Source: Diphasiastrum complanatum (lineage: Eukaryota; Streptophyta; Lycopodiopsida; Lycopodiales; Lycopodiaceae). From it: 57,452 nucleotides of DNA. The stretch spans positions 1 through 57,452 of the forward strand of contig MU833356.1 in assembly GCA_029204225.1 (NCBI GenBank), read 5' to 3'. Numbering within the stretch: the first letter of the stretch is position 1; every line of letters begins with the position of its first letter. Of this stretch, positions 32,851-45,039 are shown one piece after another. Below the pieces are notes generated by a model. The model searched no databases, was not told the origin of the DNA, and was given only the letters and a program-made list of their open reading frames with translations. Made by a program: the position numbers and the translations under genes.

Positions 32851-35800
32851 ACATGGAGAAGGGCTACCTTTCGTCAAAATTTCAGATTTGATCATGGGAA
32901 TTCTCTTCCAAGGTGGATAGCAAGGGTGCAAGTGAGTGTTCTATCCTGGTTTCAATGTGCATGTTGCTAAGATCCATTCCTCTTGGGATTTTTTCCGTTT
33001 TTATGGAGAATTGTCCTTGAAGGCCAATTTGTGATGCTTTTTTGGAGCTTTTTCTTGTGTAGATCAAATCTTTGGTAGATCTGAATTTTCCAACAAGTGT
33101 ACTTTCGTTTTAGGATTCATTAATGATGAAATTAATGATGCATGTCAGCTCTTTCCAATGGTTTATGATTATAGGCTATGTTTTGGTCAAAATTGCTTGG
33201 TTTTTCATGCTTTTTGGCACAAAATAGATAGTAAGAACCAAAATCCAGTAGGATCAGATCAATTAGATGGTTATTATTCTGTAAATTGGTTTGCATGTGT
33301 TAGAGAAAGAGTTGTATGTCATGAATTTTCACTTTATTGTAATGAAAAAACTAGAAAATAGCCAAAGATCATCATTTTTGCTTGTTTTTTCATAAAGTTG
33401 GATAGTAGTTGACTATAAAACACCATGTAGAGCTTGTAAAGAGGTGAACAAAGTCTTTCAAAGCTTTCCCTGAAGTTAGAGCCAAGGATTCCAGCAATTG
33501 AACTTGTAGGAAGTCAGAAAAGTTCAAAAAATGACCATTTTTGGTGATTTTTTGGGGATGGATCTCTCCAAATCCATAAGGAGATCATTCTGGAATTATT
33601 TACAGCATGATTAGTATTCCTTTTTACCTTCTCAAAAAGCTATCAGACCTATAAATTGATGGCCGGTGGCTTATGCACCATCTCCATCAAGTTTGAAGCT
33701 ATTTTGACTTCTACAAATCAAGAAATCTTCGTTCTCAGCCTATACTGCATCTTAGGATTAGTATGAATGCTTCATGGAAGTCCAATTGATGGTTTAAGAC
33801 TGTTGGTAGCATCAATTTCGGGCTAGGATGGGTGTTGCACATTTTTGCATAATTTTGCCTTGTAAAAATGCGCCCTACTACAGATTTTCTGACACTATGA
33901 TAATGCACATGTGATGCCTAAGTGGTAGGCTGATGTGGCTAGCATCTTGTTCACTTGGTCTCCCTCTGTACTGAGCTTTACAGCACCCAATTTAGTGTCT
34001 TGTAGCCAAAGTTATGATCATCTGAAGTTTTGCAGTTTTGTGAGTTTTTATTGGCAAAATTTGAAATTGTTCTGATTGCATGCCAGTCATTTCGCTAATT
34101 TGTAGTACTGTGCTTGCATGGATTGGTTGCATTCTCAGAGTGATTCTGACATGCATGGAATTTACAATCAATTTGAGTGGTCGTAAGCATGTGCTCTGAC
34201 AGTTGGGTCACAAATCAATGATATTGATTGACAAATTCCGTAAAACTGAAGTTTATGTAAAAAATTTCGTAATGACGTTTGTGAGTGATGTAGTGTGCTT
34301 TGCATGCCAGTTTGACATTGGGGTAGTAACATTAGGAATTAGACAGTGTTTCGATTCTTTTCATTTCGATTGCCTTTTGTACTAACAATGTTTTCGTTTG
34401 AATTTTCAAATTACGTAAAATAAAGCAAAAATCGAGTTTTCCAAAAAAATCAAAATTTCGGTCACTTTTTCGTTATCTATGGAATCAGTTTAGATTAGTG
34501 AATTTATTAAACTGAGTTTATCAATCACTAAGTCTAAATTATTTTCCAGTGATAGATAAATTCAAATTGACAAAAGAACCGCAATGAATTGCCGACAATT
34601 TTTACTGTGCTGTCATTTTTTTAAATTTTGGAGTTGGGAACTCCCAGATTGAAAGTTAAAAATTGAATTTTTTCAATTTGGTAAAAAATTAAATTCAGAT
34701 ACTTGTTTGATAGTTTTCTAATCGATGTTGATCGCTAGAAATCAGTCAAGTGAACATTTGTGCAAGATACTCATTAAATTTGATTAAAATCGTCAACATA
34801 TGAAATGACCAAATTGAATGAGTGGTAATAGTATTCTTTATCTAGACAGTAAATATCAACCTAGAAAATCATTATCCTTAGTTTAACTTTTACATCAAAT
34901 AAGTACTTAGAGATAATGCTATTCTCCAACTGATAATCTCTGTACTGGAGTACAACTTAGGTTTGAAAAAGTACACTAAGCGATAAATTTCTCATCTAGG
35001 TTATATTCACCATAAGTTAATAACATCACCTTCATGTAAAGCATTTACATGAAACACTGGATGAAATAACCTAACTTAAGAGATTAAATTTAAAGAAAAA
35101 ATAATTATAATTACAGTCTGAAATTATCCACAACTCTACAGATAATTCACAAGCTTATAAATACAAATATCCTTAGAATCCAAATTCTAAGATATGAAAA
35201 TTCATTCAATTAGAATCTCTAGGAGAATCATTAAGATATAGAATGATTAAAACTCAACTATGAGTATCCTAAATACTCTTTTAAGTTAAATGCTCCTGTT
35301 TCTAACATCCAATACAAGAAAATAGCATTCATTCATCTTAGTAGACTTGTCTGTCTCCATTGATAATTGGAGATCCAATCTAATGAAGAACTGTACTCAA
35401 GCATCTACAGACCATAACTGTAGCAGAATAACATCCACTAGATAAATTAAATTCTCCACAAATAAATTACTTATCTTGGAAGAATATTTGTGAGATCCAT
35501 AGATTCTCAATAATACTGGAGTAAAGAGATTCAAAACACTAATCTGAATTATTACTCAATTAATAGATTAAGAAATAATCATCACACTTAAGAATCATCA
35601 CCATTTCTTATAATCCTCTAACAATAATTAAGTATCTATTTATGATTCGTCAACCATGAATATTTAGATTCATATAATTCATCAATCATAATTTTCTAGA
35701 ATCAAAATCACAGGATACTAGAGTATATGTTCCACATAACTCAGGATAAGTAAGAATCATTCCAAAATCTTTCCCAACAAAAAAATACTGGACTTTAGGA

Positions 35801-37559
35801 ATACTCTCCAATCAGGATTCTTTAACTGAAATGCAAGATATTCAAGTTCTATAAACCACCGGTAATTAAAGACTGAACGCACATCAAAATGACAATTATC
35901 TTCAATTACAAAAACTTTAAATTACAATCTAGAATCAAATGATACCCAAAGCCCTGCTGAATATCAACTCAGATATTATTCTTGGATTCATTATAATTTG
36001 TTATCCAATTGAGCGCTCTGGAACACAATCACAAATGAGTTGAGTCTATTCCTTAACTAAGAATACTCTATTCCAAGAATATTGTATATCCAATGCACAT
36101 AATTCTAACTGATGGACTCAAATGATTCAATAATCATGCGTCTTACAAGCCATATAATTCAAAAACCATCAGTTCCTAGTGAATCCACATCACACTGATC
36201 GTTTTACCAATGAACTTCACTCTGGAGTAATCAACTACTCAAGTTAATTGCCAATGATTCAGAAATTTCAAATGTCTAGGTGAAGAATTCAATTATACTA
36301 GTATGACACCACATTTAGATCCTTACCCAAATCATTTACAAGTTAATCCATAAATCTTCCATAAAAAGATTTGTTAACTCTGCAAGTATCTGTCAAAACA
36401 ATACTTGATCATATGCTTATGTTCGCTGATTAGGTTAAGTGCACCAGAGAACCTTAGTAACTAGGATTACACAATAGATTCATACAAGATTAATTGTGCA
36501 CATATGTGAATAATCTCACTATGACCCAGGACATAAACACATTATTATCTGGTAGATTCCTCCAGAACCCGCATATGTTACTCACATCTCTCACTGAGAT
36601 CTTGAAACTCAACTACAAATATTTTCTATTTCTCATGAGTAAATAACATATCCGAGAAATCTCTGAGACGAATAACATTCACTCTCAACAGTTTTTCAAT
36701 CCCACTTACCTCTAATTACATAATTTCTCATTGAAAAAGTGAGAAATAGATTTGAGGGCCTCTGATTTTGTAAATAATGAGATACCAGACATGAATCTTT
36801 ATGGTTATTGACAAGCTTCGAATCCCCTAGTGATGCATCAAATTTAGGGACAAGCTTCTGACACTAACAGATCCAATGTAATCCACGTATCAGATTCCAC
36901 TTCTAGCATCACAATTGACATCCAAAACCACGGATAACTCAATGGTGACAAAGATATCAATTACGAATTCAACTGAATGAATTTTATCCAGGAAATTAAT
37001 AACTAGTATCATGCAATTATTTACTGGGATTTACACAAAATCCTAACTGCAAAATACATTTTCCGATCACATTTACTACCTCTGATGTCCACTCTTCTTC
37101 TCTCTTTAGAATTTTCAGTTCCTTGAAATTCTTTCAGCTAAGGTACCCAGAAGATGTAACGACATTAGTAAATGTTTAAAAATTAATTACTGTAGGAAAA
37201 AGTCTAGCACAATTTCATTTATGTCCTATACTTGGGTTGAATCTCTCATATATCAAAAGTCATTTACTAGTATGTCAAACCGTACTAGTTTGATCTTTTG
37301 AATATAATTCACCATAGGATTTTATTGGAAATGAAATCAGTTATGTAATTCCTATTATTACAAATTTTCCAATAAATTGGACCGTTTTTTCTTTTTATTG
37401 ACTGGTTTGGCATTACTCCGTTAATATTGACAAAACCTATCCAAACACAGAATATGAAATTACATGAATGGAAATCTCACCATAGGAATTTAGTGATTCT
37501 TGAATCGTATCCTATCATATTCTTTCCTGTTTAGAGAGCTTCTAAGGATAGAAGCAGTT
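32851..37559 (+). other. Non-coding interior of the LARD-like element
   Basis: About 4.7 kb with no credible protein on either strand; the best frame is 67 codons at 33158. The left part (32851-34400) is of mixed base composition, and 34400-37500 is very AT-rich with many degenerate phrases such as gattcatataattcatc. A non-coding interior with good LTR ends, primer site and polypurine tract is what defines a LARD. Confidence 0.6.
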
Positions 37560-37573
37560 TAAGGAGGGAAGAA
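37560..37573 (+). other. Polypurine tract of the LARD-like element
   Basis: taaggagggaagaa stands directly before the LTR start TGTTATG at 37574, as expected for the plus-strand primer. Confidence 0.85.
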
Positions 37574-37842
37574 TGTTATGTCCATGACCAGTAAGTAGGA
37601 TTCAGTATACTCCTAGTCTTGGATACACGGTACTATAGTAAATCAAGTTGTTAGTTATGCCATGTCATACTGGATGTGACCCAAAAGTAACTAATATCCT
37701 TGTGAGGCCCAGAACACACTAAATGGAGTTTAGACAAGGTTTGAGACAATGTATGCATGTGTAGAGTTATCAATAGCAATTCTATGAATAGTTCGTCCAT
37801 GCTTAGGACTCTATTCTAGGTGAATCTATGCATGGCTATGTG
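37574..37842 (+). repeat. 3' LTR of the LARD-like element, first 269 bp (copy B)
   Basis: Nearly identical to the first part of 23000-23498 (differences seen: tagtcttgg for tagttttgg, actatag for actgtag). It stops in ggctatgtgc and passes directly into the duplicated array text (caatttgaatg). Source and target share gc at the join. Confidence 0.92.
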
Positions 37843-40625
37843 CAATTTGAATGTCCGCAACTAAAAAATACTCATATCTATATGTTCTTGCATCTATGGA
37901 TGATTTCATAAGATGTGGTTAATTAGCTGAAGCTCAAAACTAGAAGTTTCTAAAGCTCAATCAGTAAGTGAGCAATCCATAGTGATTTGAGCAAAAAACA
38001 AGGTGTCTTTACTGATAGAATTCAAATTTAAGCTATCTCACGTGATAAGGATCAATTTCACCATTAACATATTGAGATCGAGCAATTTGAAATTCCTAAA
38101 CTCAATTTTTGTCAAATTCAATCATTGAAAGATACATGTCAAAGAAAAATATCAAAATTATATTGCAATGTAGGCATCAAAGTGATTCAAATTCAAGCTA
38201 CCTCAAAGATATGCATGAAATTTGACATCTAAATTTCTAAAACTTGATGGTCCTTAAGTTTGATTACTTGATGTGCAATCTCGATTTCAATCACTCAATG
38301 GGATATGTCGATTGATAAAGATCCAAAATACAAGTTTGGCATTAAACTACCTCAAGTGATATACAAATCTGGGCTATTTACATTTTCAGAACTGGAAGTT
38401 TTTCAAGGTCAATCAATAAGTGAGAAATATAGAGTGATATGAGCTAAAAACAAGTTGTCTTTAGTGATAGAAATCAAATTTAAGCTATCTCAATTAAGGA
38501 TCAATTCCATCCATAACATGTTGAGATCGAGCAACTGGAAATTCATAAAGTCAATATTGGTAAAATTCAATCTTTAAATGATCCATGTCAAAGAAAAATA
38601 TCAAAATTATATTTCAACATAGGCATCAAAGGGAAGATATCTAAAGTGATAGACATTAAATCTAAGATACATTGAGTGATACATGTCAAGTTTCTTAAAA
38701 AGGAGTTGAACTTGAACAATTTAAATGTCCTAAACTCAAAGATATTCAAATTACATGACTCGATGAAATATATCAAGTGATAGTGATCACAACTACATGT
38801 CACACATCAAAATTGAATTTTCTTGGATAATATACATACAATTTGACTAGTCTGAATGTTGTAAACTTGAAGTTCCTAGGATTCAATCTAGCAATATTCA
38901 ATGATAAGGGCCAAAATCAAGCTATCTTGAGTGATAGAAAACAAAAAGGAGCCATTTGTAGTGATATGGATTAAACTCATGGATACACAAACAAAAGTAG
39001 CCAATCTGATCCTTTAATTGCAAATGGTCAATTTTAATCTCTAAATCAGTTATGTTGATTGACAAGGGTCAAAATCAAGATAGCTTACGACATAGGCATC
39101 AAGTGATAGATGTCAAATTGGAGCTATATCAGATTGTAGGAATCAATTTGATTAATAGGGGATTGGACTAGAGCAATTCAAATGTCTCACACTCAAGGTT
39201 GGCCGAACTGAATCACTAGATGAGCTTTGTCATGTGCTAAGGACCAAAACTGCATTTCAAACATAGACTCTAATGAGTCATTTGAATGTTTAAAACTTAA
39301 GATTTATCAGATTCAATTGACCAATGAGTCATCTTGAGGATAAGGACCAATGTCGAGCTATCATGAGTGATAAAAAACAAATTTAAGTCTCAAGTGATTA
39401 AAATCACATGTTTGGAACCAAAATCAAGCTATCTTGTATGATGTGGTTCAGGTTTGAGCCATTTACAAGATTCCATGAATTAGATCACTCAATGAGAATC
39501 TTGAATGATACAATCCAAAATCAAGCTATCTCGGGTGAACAAAACAAAATTTGAGCTATCTCAAGTGACAGAGGTCTATTTCATCGAAAAGAGACCGAAC
39601 TATAGTAAATTTGAATGTCCTAAACTTGACGTTGTTGATTTTGATCACACAATGGGCAATTTCAAGTGATGAAAGCTAATTTATTTGCATGTTAGACATC
39701 AAACTCAAGGTCGAGTGATAGACATAAAATTTGATCTAGCGTAACATTTAAATTCAAGTGTCCTAAGTGACGATGCATGTTATGTCCATGACCAGTAAGT
39801 AGGATTCAGTATACTCCTAGTTTTGGATACACGGTACTGTAGTAAATCAAGTTGTTAGTTATGCCATGTCATACTGGATGTGACCCAAAAGTAACTAATA
39901 TCCTTGTGAGGCCCAGAACACACTAAATGGAGTTTAGACAAGGTTTGAGACAATGTATGCATGTGTAGAGTTATCAATAGCAATTCTATGAATAGTTCGT
40001 CCATGCTTAGGACTCTATTCTAGGTGAATCTATGCATGGCTATGTGCCCAGGTTGCTTTCGGCTGTATATATTGAGGCCAAACTCGCCCTACTCCTCATT
40101 GTGATCATTGATTCATTGCCAGGGTTTCACTGTACCTTCATGCTTCTTATTCCTTGGCTTGGGGGTGAAGCTTCTAGAGTTGATTGGTTGCTTCTACTTG
40201 GTTGGGTGGTTTCTCCATAGTGTGTTTTCCATTGTGTATTGTCTGGTAAGCGAGATCTTAGGGAGCTTCCCTTACATTGGTATCAGAGCAAGGCTTAAGA
40301 AGATAGGAGACTTAGAATTTGCTTCGAACAGGAACACAGATCATGCTACATACTAACACCAATTCTAGACACAAAATCCTAACAAGAACAATCATTAATT
40401 GAAGGTGGGTGTACTTTCTGGTTTTTCACATGTGAAACTCTGTCTGAGTACGGAATCAACCTGAAAATCAAGTACACATTGATAGCACCTCAAAACAATC
40501 AAAACAAATGTAGACAAATGGAGAGAATCACTCAAAATTGCTTCGAAAACCAAGATTGGTGTCTCACAATGATTATGGCCAAATGTGGCTCTATATATAC
40601 AATAAGTGAGAGCTCATGGTACTGA
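37842..40625 (+). repeat. Inserted copy of the 2.78-kb segmental duplication
   Basis: A copy of 21064-23847 inserted inside the 3' LTR of the LARD-like element. It carries 1.9 kb of tandem array, a complete LTR with primer site (39778-40291) and the first 315 bp of the nested minus-strand element. The left join shares two bases with the source; the right join (tactga) passes straight into telomere-type repeats. Because it already carries part of the nested element, the duplication is younger than that insertion. Confidence 0.95.
39778..40276 (+). repeat. LTR copy C, inside the duplication
   Basis: A complete 499-bp LTR, identical in layout to copy A, followed by ttggtatcagagcaa (40277-40291). 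It did not arrive by its own transposition; it is part of the duplicated block. Confidence 0.92.
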
Positions 40626-40649
40626 ACCCTAAACCCTAAACCCTAAACC
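40625..40649. repeat. Interstitial telomere-type repeat
   Basis: aaccctaaaccctaaaccc, then taaacc: three complete CCCTAAA units plus flanks, 25 bp in all. It lies exactly between the end of the duplicated block and an LTR copy. The unit is the usual plant telomere repeat. The C-rich strand is on the plus strand. Confidence 0.95.
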
Positions 40650-41152
40650 AGTAAGTAGGATTCAGTATACTCCTAGTTTTGGATACACGGTACTGTAGTA
40701 AATCAAGTTGTTAGTTATGCCATGTCATACTGGATGTGACCCAAAAGTAACTAATATCTTTGTGAGGCCCAGAACACACTAAATGAAGTTTAGACAAGGT
40801 TTGAGACAATGTATGCATGTGTAGAGTTATCAATAGCAATTCTACGAATAGTTGGTCCATGCTTAGGACTCTATTCTAGGTGAAACTATGTATAGGAAAC
40901 TTAGGGCTATGCATGGCTATGTGCCCAGGTTTCTTTTGTTCTATATATTGAGGCCAAACTCGCCCTACTGCTCATTATGATCATTGATTCATTGCTAGGG
41001 TCTCACTATACCTTCATGCTTCTTAATCCTAGGCTTGGGTGTGAAGCTTCTAGAGTTGATTGGTTGCTTCTACTTGGTTGGGTGGTTGCTCCATAGTGTG
41101 TTTTCCATTGTGTATTGTCTTGTAAGTAGGATCTTAGGGAGCTTCCCTTACA
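40647..41152 (+). repeat. LTR copy D, lacking its first bases
   Basis: It starts at accagtaagtagg, so about ten bases of the LTR start are missing. It is more diverged than copies A-C, with a small insertion near 40890 (aggaaacttagggctat). It ends ...cttaca at 41152, followed by atgcc, one base different from the atgca before copy A. Confidence 0.88.
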
Positions 41153-42390
41153 ATGCCATATAAGATTCCTCCCCAGACCCTTATCTAATGTGCAAGTTAC
41201 ATCTCTAATACTATCCTTACATTGTCACAAATAATCAAGCTGAGACATTGGTAAATGTAGCCAATAGAATGTAATAACTTGTGTAGCACTCCGAAGAGCT
41301 AAGGCTGAAGTTTGCACAATGTTATCCTCCTAAGTTGGCCTTTCATATTGGCCTAATTTGACATTTTACAATAGCATGTGCTGAAACTCCCATAATGTGA
41401 ACAATACCACATTTGCCTAAGTTAACATTTGCAATGTTGGCCTAAGTTGCCATTTGCAAATGTTTGACAATCATATAACATTGGTCTAAGATGGCATTTG
41501 CATAATCTTTCACATGTCACTTAGGAAGAATATAAATCCAGATCTGAATTCACAAGTATCTACATCTCTTGCCCAGCTTGCATGTTGATGTCCACTGTGA
41601 ATGTGGAGCTTGTTGTTGTAGACTGCTCCATGATAGATGTGTTGGTCCATCGTAGCTCGAATGTATCTCATGACTCTTATGAGAGCCTTTCAACTCCACC
41701 ACAAATTATTTTGGAGACGATTACAATTTCTTCAGTCACGTCTATGCTCTCTACTTCACCCATCATGCTCTAAGGAACCTCCACCCACACTTATAGATAC
41801 AGCCAGTTTCTGAGACCAAACATTTGAGGTTCCACCAATCCAATCTATGACATTCATGTTAGTACCTACATAATCAAAGAAAAAATTCACTTACAATCTC
41901 AATTGGCATGCAAAGAGACCTTGGCAACAAGTATACAGAGTTGAAAACAATAATTGCTACTAAAAGTCCAAGCATCTTAGTGGTGCTAGCAATGTTTGCA
42001 ATCTATGGAAGTAAATCAACAATTGCAATGTTAGAAAATAAACAACAAAAAGTTTCCTCCAGCAGTAGGTTTCAATATTTGAATTCCATTTCACGGTATT
42101 TAACAAAGATTTGAAAGTTAGGAGTTCTAGATCTAGTTCATACAAGGCTTTGGTAATATTTGTATTGGAAGCAAAAACAAAAACTTCAACTGCTCATAAT
42201 TTCACATAACTTTAGAAGAAGAATGATTTCAACTTTAGAAGAAAAATAAAAATAAAATAAGGCATTCACCCTAAGTGAAGGCTGGCATTTGTAGGCTAAA
42301 TGAGGGGATGTAGTATTTGATGTTCGAAGAATCCTAGTCCAAGAAATGTAGTCCATAAATATTTACCTGTATATAAAAATTTGTTGCAGC
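41153..42390. other. Unassigned region with short degenerate repeats
   Basis: 41320-41510 holds three or four units of the form ttggcctaagttg, then catttgcaa. No protein is recognised; the 63-codon frame at 41582 has no known motif. 41800-42390 is AT-rich without signals. Confidence 0.4.
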
Positions 42391-42391
42391 C

Positions 42392-42890
42392 ATGAATGGA
42401 GACAATCACCTCTAAACAGAAAGGGCATAGAAACAAAGAACACATTTGCAAACAATTCGACAATAGTTGGCAATACGCTTGCTTATCCAAAGTTGTGGAA
42501 ACAGAAACTTAAATTGCTCAGAACCTCATAACTCTACATGACTTTAGGAGAAGATTCATTTTCATTATTGGAATAGAGAGAGTATTCTTCTTTCATGGCT
42601 CTTTTCATTTTTTGTATTGTGGAGGGATAGTAGGAGAGGAGGAGACTATTGCTTCATGAGCTAGCATTGTGATCTTTCTTATGTAATGTGTGTAGGCACA
42701 TGAATAGAGGTTATTGGCATCTTGTTGATCATATGTAGAGCTCTTGTGAAATGCTTGAATAGAACCTTAAATATCTTGGTAGATGAAGCGGTAGTGTGAT
42801 ATTGTGGCTCATTGGATTTTGTAGTCTTCAAGTAGAATCAAACTTGGTGCTTTTGCTCCTTGTTGACAAATTTTAATATGACAGTCCTAA
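42392..42890 (+). repeat. Dispersed repeat, related copies at 48690 and 51580
   Basis: 42392-42720 matches 51580-51905 in the same direction (ccatgaatggagacaat to gtgtaggcacatgaata). 42725-42890 matches 48690-48850 in inverted orientation (gagctcttgtgaaatgcttg). All lie near CACTA fragments, so they may be non-coding parts of a CACTA element. Confidence 0.75.
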
Positions 42891-42949
42891 GTACATGTTG
42901 TTGTGCAAAAGATTGATGTCGTTGAAGATAAATCAATGAAGACAATTGA

Positions 42950-43770
42950 CCAATCCTAGCCAAGCGATGTTGAAAAGTTATTCAAAGTTACCGCGAAAAG
43001 AAAAAGCTCCTCGAAACCTGACTGAAAAGTTTCTTCAAAGAAGCAGAGAAATTCCTTGAAGAAGAAATCTTCGAACAAATCTATAACGAAGGAAGACCTT
43101 AAAGATGATCTTGATTATAATCGTGATGCAGCCAAGTTATTTTTGAAGGATATTTCTACGGAAGCTAAAGAAATTATCAATTCCGAACTGCAAACAACCA
43201 TTGCAAAGAAGAAAGTCAGATTCGAGGAGGGGGACATTGAAATCACAAAGACCAAACTTTTTGACACCACGATTGACAAGCCTATTTCGAAAGCAAAAAC
43301 GAAAGACTACGACATTGTAACTGATATTGGTTCTCTTAGCCCCCAATATAGCCTTCGAACAATTGCTTGCAGATAACACTAATTATCGGAAACAGTTAAA
43401 AGGTCTCTCTGTCCCTAAGAAGAAAAAATGAATTTTTCTACCAGATATTGGTGTATTATCTATTGATCTAGGAGACCTCGACGCAATTGATGTTATTATT
43501 GCTGGATGCTTAATTGAAATTGTGCGGATTGACTCAAGTTCAAGTGTGAATATTTTAACTAAAGACACTGCTCATTCTTTAGGTTTGACCGATATTCAAC
43601 CAACTCAACGAAATATCAAGTTGGCCGATTCAACACGAAGAAAACCTATTGGCGAACTAAAGGACATGATTGTATATAATCAAGCCAAGCCTTTTACGAT
43701 GAACTTTATTGTTATCAAACCACTTGGTTTGTCTTTTTACTCTATTTTAATTGGACGACCATGGCTTTAA
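42950..43770 (+). pseudogene. Ty3/gypsy gag end and aspartic protease
   Basis: A Lys-rich 106-codon frame (43056-43376) looks like the gag-to-protease linker. After frame changes the protease core is visible: GCLIEIVRIDSSSSVNILT at about 43501-43560, where the active-site Asp-Ser-Gly reads Asp-Ser-Ser, followed by ELKDMIVYNQAKPFTMNFIV and SILIGRPWL ending at a stop (43768-43770). The protease would mature the element's polyprotein. Loss of the Gly should inactivate it. Confidence 0.7.
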
Positions 43771-44960
43771 CAGTCCAATGAATGTGTACATTGGAAGTCC
43801 AGAGAACTAAGATTCCAAACTGACAAGACTGATTACCGTGGAAAGCCAACAGAACTAATTATTACCTGGAGTCGTGACAGATATGAAGGCGAAACTCCTA
43901 CGTCCGACACCAGTTTCACTTCTGAAGATTTTTCTTATGCCCTTTATATTTTCTCTGATGCATTGGACATTGAACTTAATTATTTCAAATGCTACAAGAA
44001 TAATGATTTATTGGATGACAAAGAAGAATTTTTTGATGTCTGCAATGCGGAAGCTGATACATCTACAAATGAATCAAAAGCTGCAGACAAGAATTCTGAA
44101 GATTTTGATGAAGATATTGGTCCTCAAAACCAAACCTTATATGTTTATTGTCAACCAACTTTACAAGCAAGGGTTAGATGGAATTATCCGATGTTGTCTT
44201 ACTGAAGGTGAAATACCCTTTGTTATCTCCCTAACTCATGAAGGTGTTGGAGCAGGTCATTTCTCTTCCGAAATGACTGCCAAGAAAATCCACTTGGTAA
44301 AATTTTGATGGCCAGCTATTTTTAAGGATACACACACCTACATTAAGGCCTATGATGTCTATCAAAGAACAAAACGATTTCAAAAGACGGACTACATGCC
44401 TTTACACCCTATCACAACTGATGGTGAATTGATTATGTTGGACCGATCAGTCCCGCTGCTAGACACACTCAATCAAGATATATCGTAGTAGTTACGGACT
44501 ATTGTACCAAATGGGCTGAAACTAGAGCTGTTTGCAATGCTGACGCTCGTTTTACCGCAAAATTTCTCTATGAACAGGTTATCGTTCATTTCAGTTGCCT
44601 CCTAGAACTTATCAACGATAGGGGGACACATTTCCTTAACTATGTCATAGCAGATTTGCTTTCAAACTTCCTTGTGGTACATTGCTAAAGTTTCCCGTAT
44701 AATCCACAATGCAATGGACAGGCAGAATCCACCAACAAAATATTATGTGGTGTTCTAGCCAAGACCATCGAGTCCAGCTGATTTGATTGGGAACTAAAAC
44801 TTCACGTTGCCCTATGGGCTTATCACACTACTCCAAAGAGAGCCATAGGTCTAATTCCTTTCCAACAGGGAGCTGTCATCCTTGTGGAATTCCATATTCC
44901 AAATAATTGAAAAACTTGATTATGATATGTATTTCAATGGAATATGGCTGTTGAAAGTAA
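43771..44960 (+). pseudogene. Ty3/gypsy integrase, with RT/RNase H deleted
   Basis: After an acidic linker (43963-44200, with NESKAADKNSEDFDEDIG), the text enters the integrase zinc region DGIIRCCLTEGE near 44175 and GHFSSEMTAKKI near 44255. There the His ligands are kept, but the CxxC pair reads YDVYQR (both Cys are Tyr). The DDE core has VVTDYCTKWAE (about 44490), INDRGTHF (44613) and NGQAESTNK (44715), with 35 residues between the second Asp and the Glu, as the family requires. ALWAYHTTPKRAIGLIPFQ follows. The reverse transcriptase and RNase H that should stand between protease and integrase are absent. Confidence 0.85.
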
Positions 44961-45039
44961 ATCTACTCCGCTAAATGGCTAGATCTAATGAGAGGTTTCG
45001 TGCGTAATATAGTGGTAGACCGGTCGTCCACCTTCTAAG

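Larger units (their letters stand above)
23000..37842 (+). mobile_element. LARD-like non-coding LTR element with a nested insertion
   Basis: The 5' LTR (23000-23498) is followed by a primer site. The 3' LTR start (37574) is preceded by a polypurine tract. The two LTR segments differ at only a few visible places, so they look like a pair from one insertion. The element's own interior is 23514-23532 plus 32851-37573, about 4.7 kb with no frame longer than about 67 codons, so it must depend on other elements for its proteins. A copia-type mosaic (23533-32844) sits in its leader. The 3' LTR is broken at 37842 by the segmental duplication. Confidence 0.7.
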
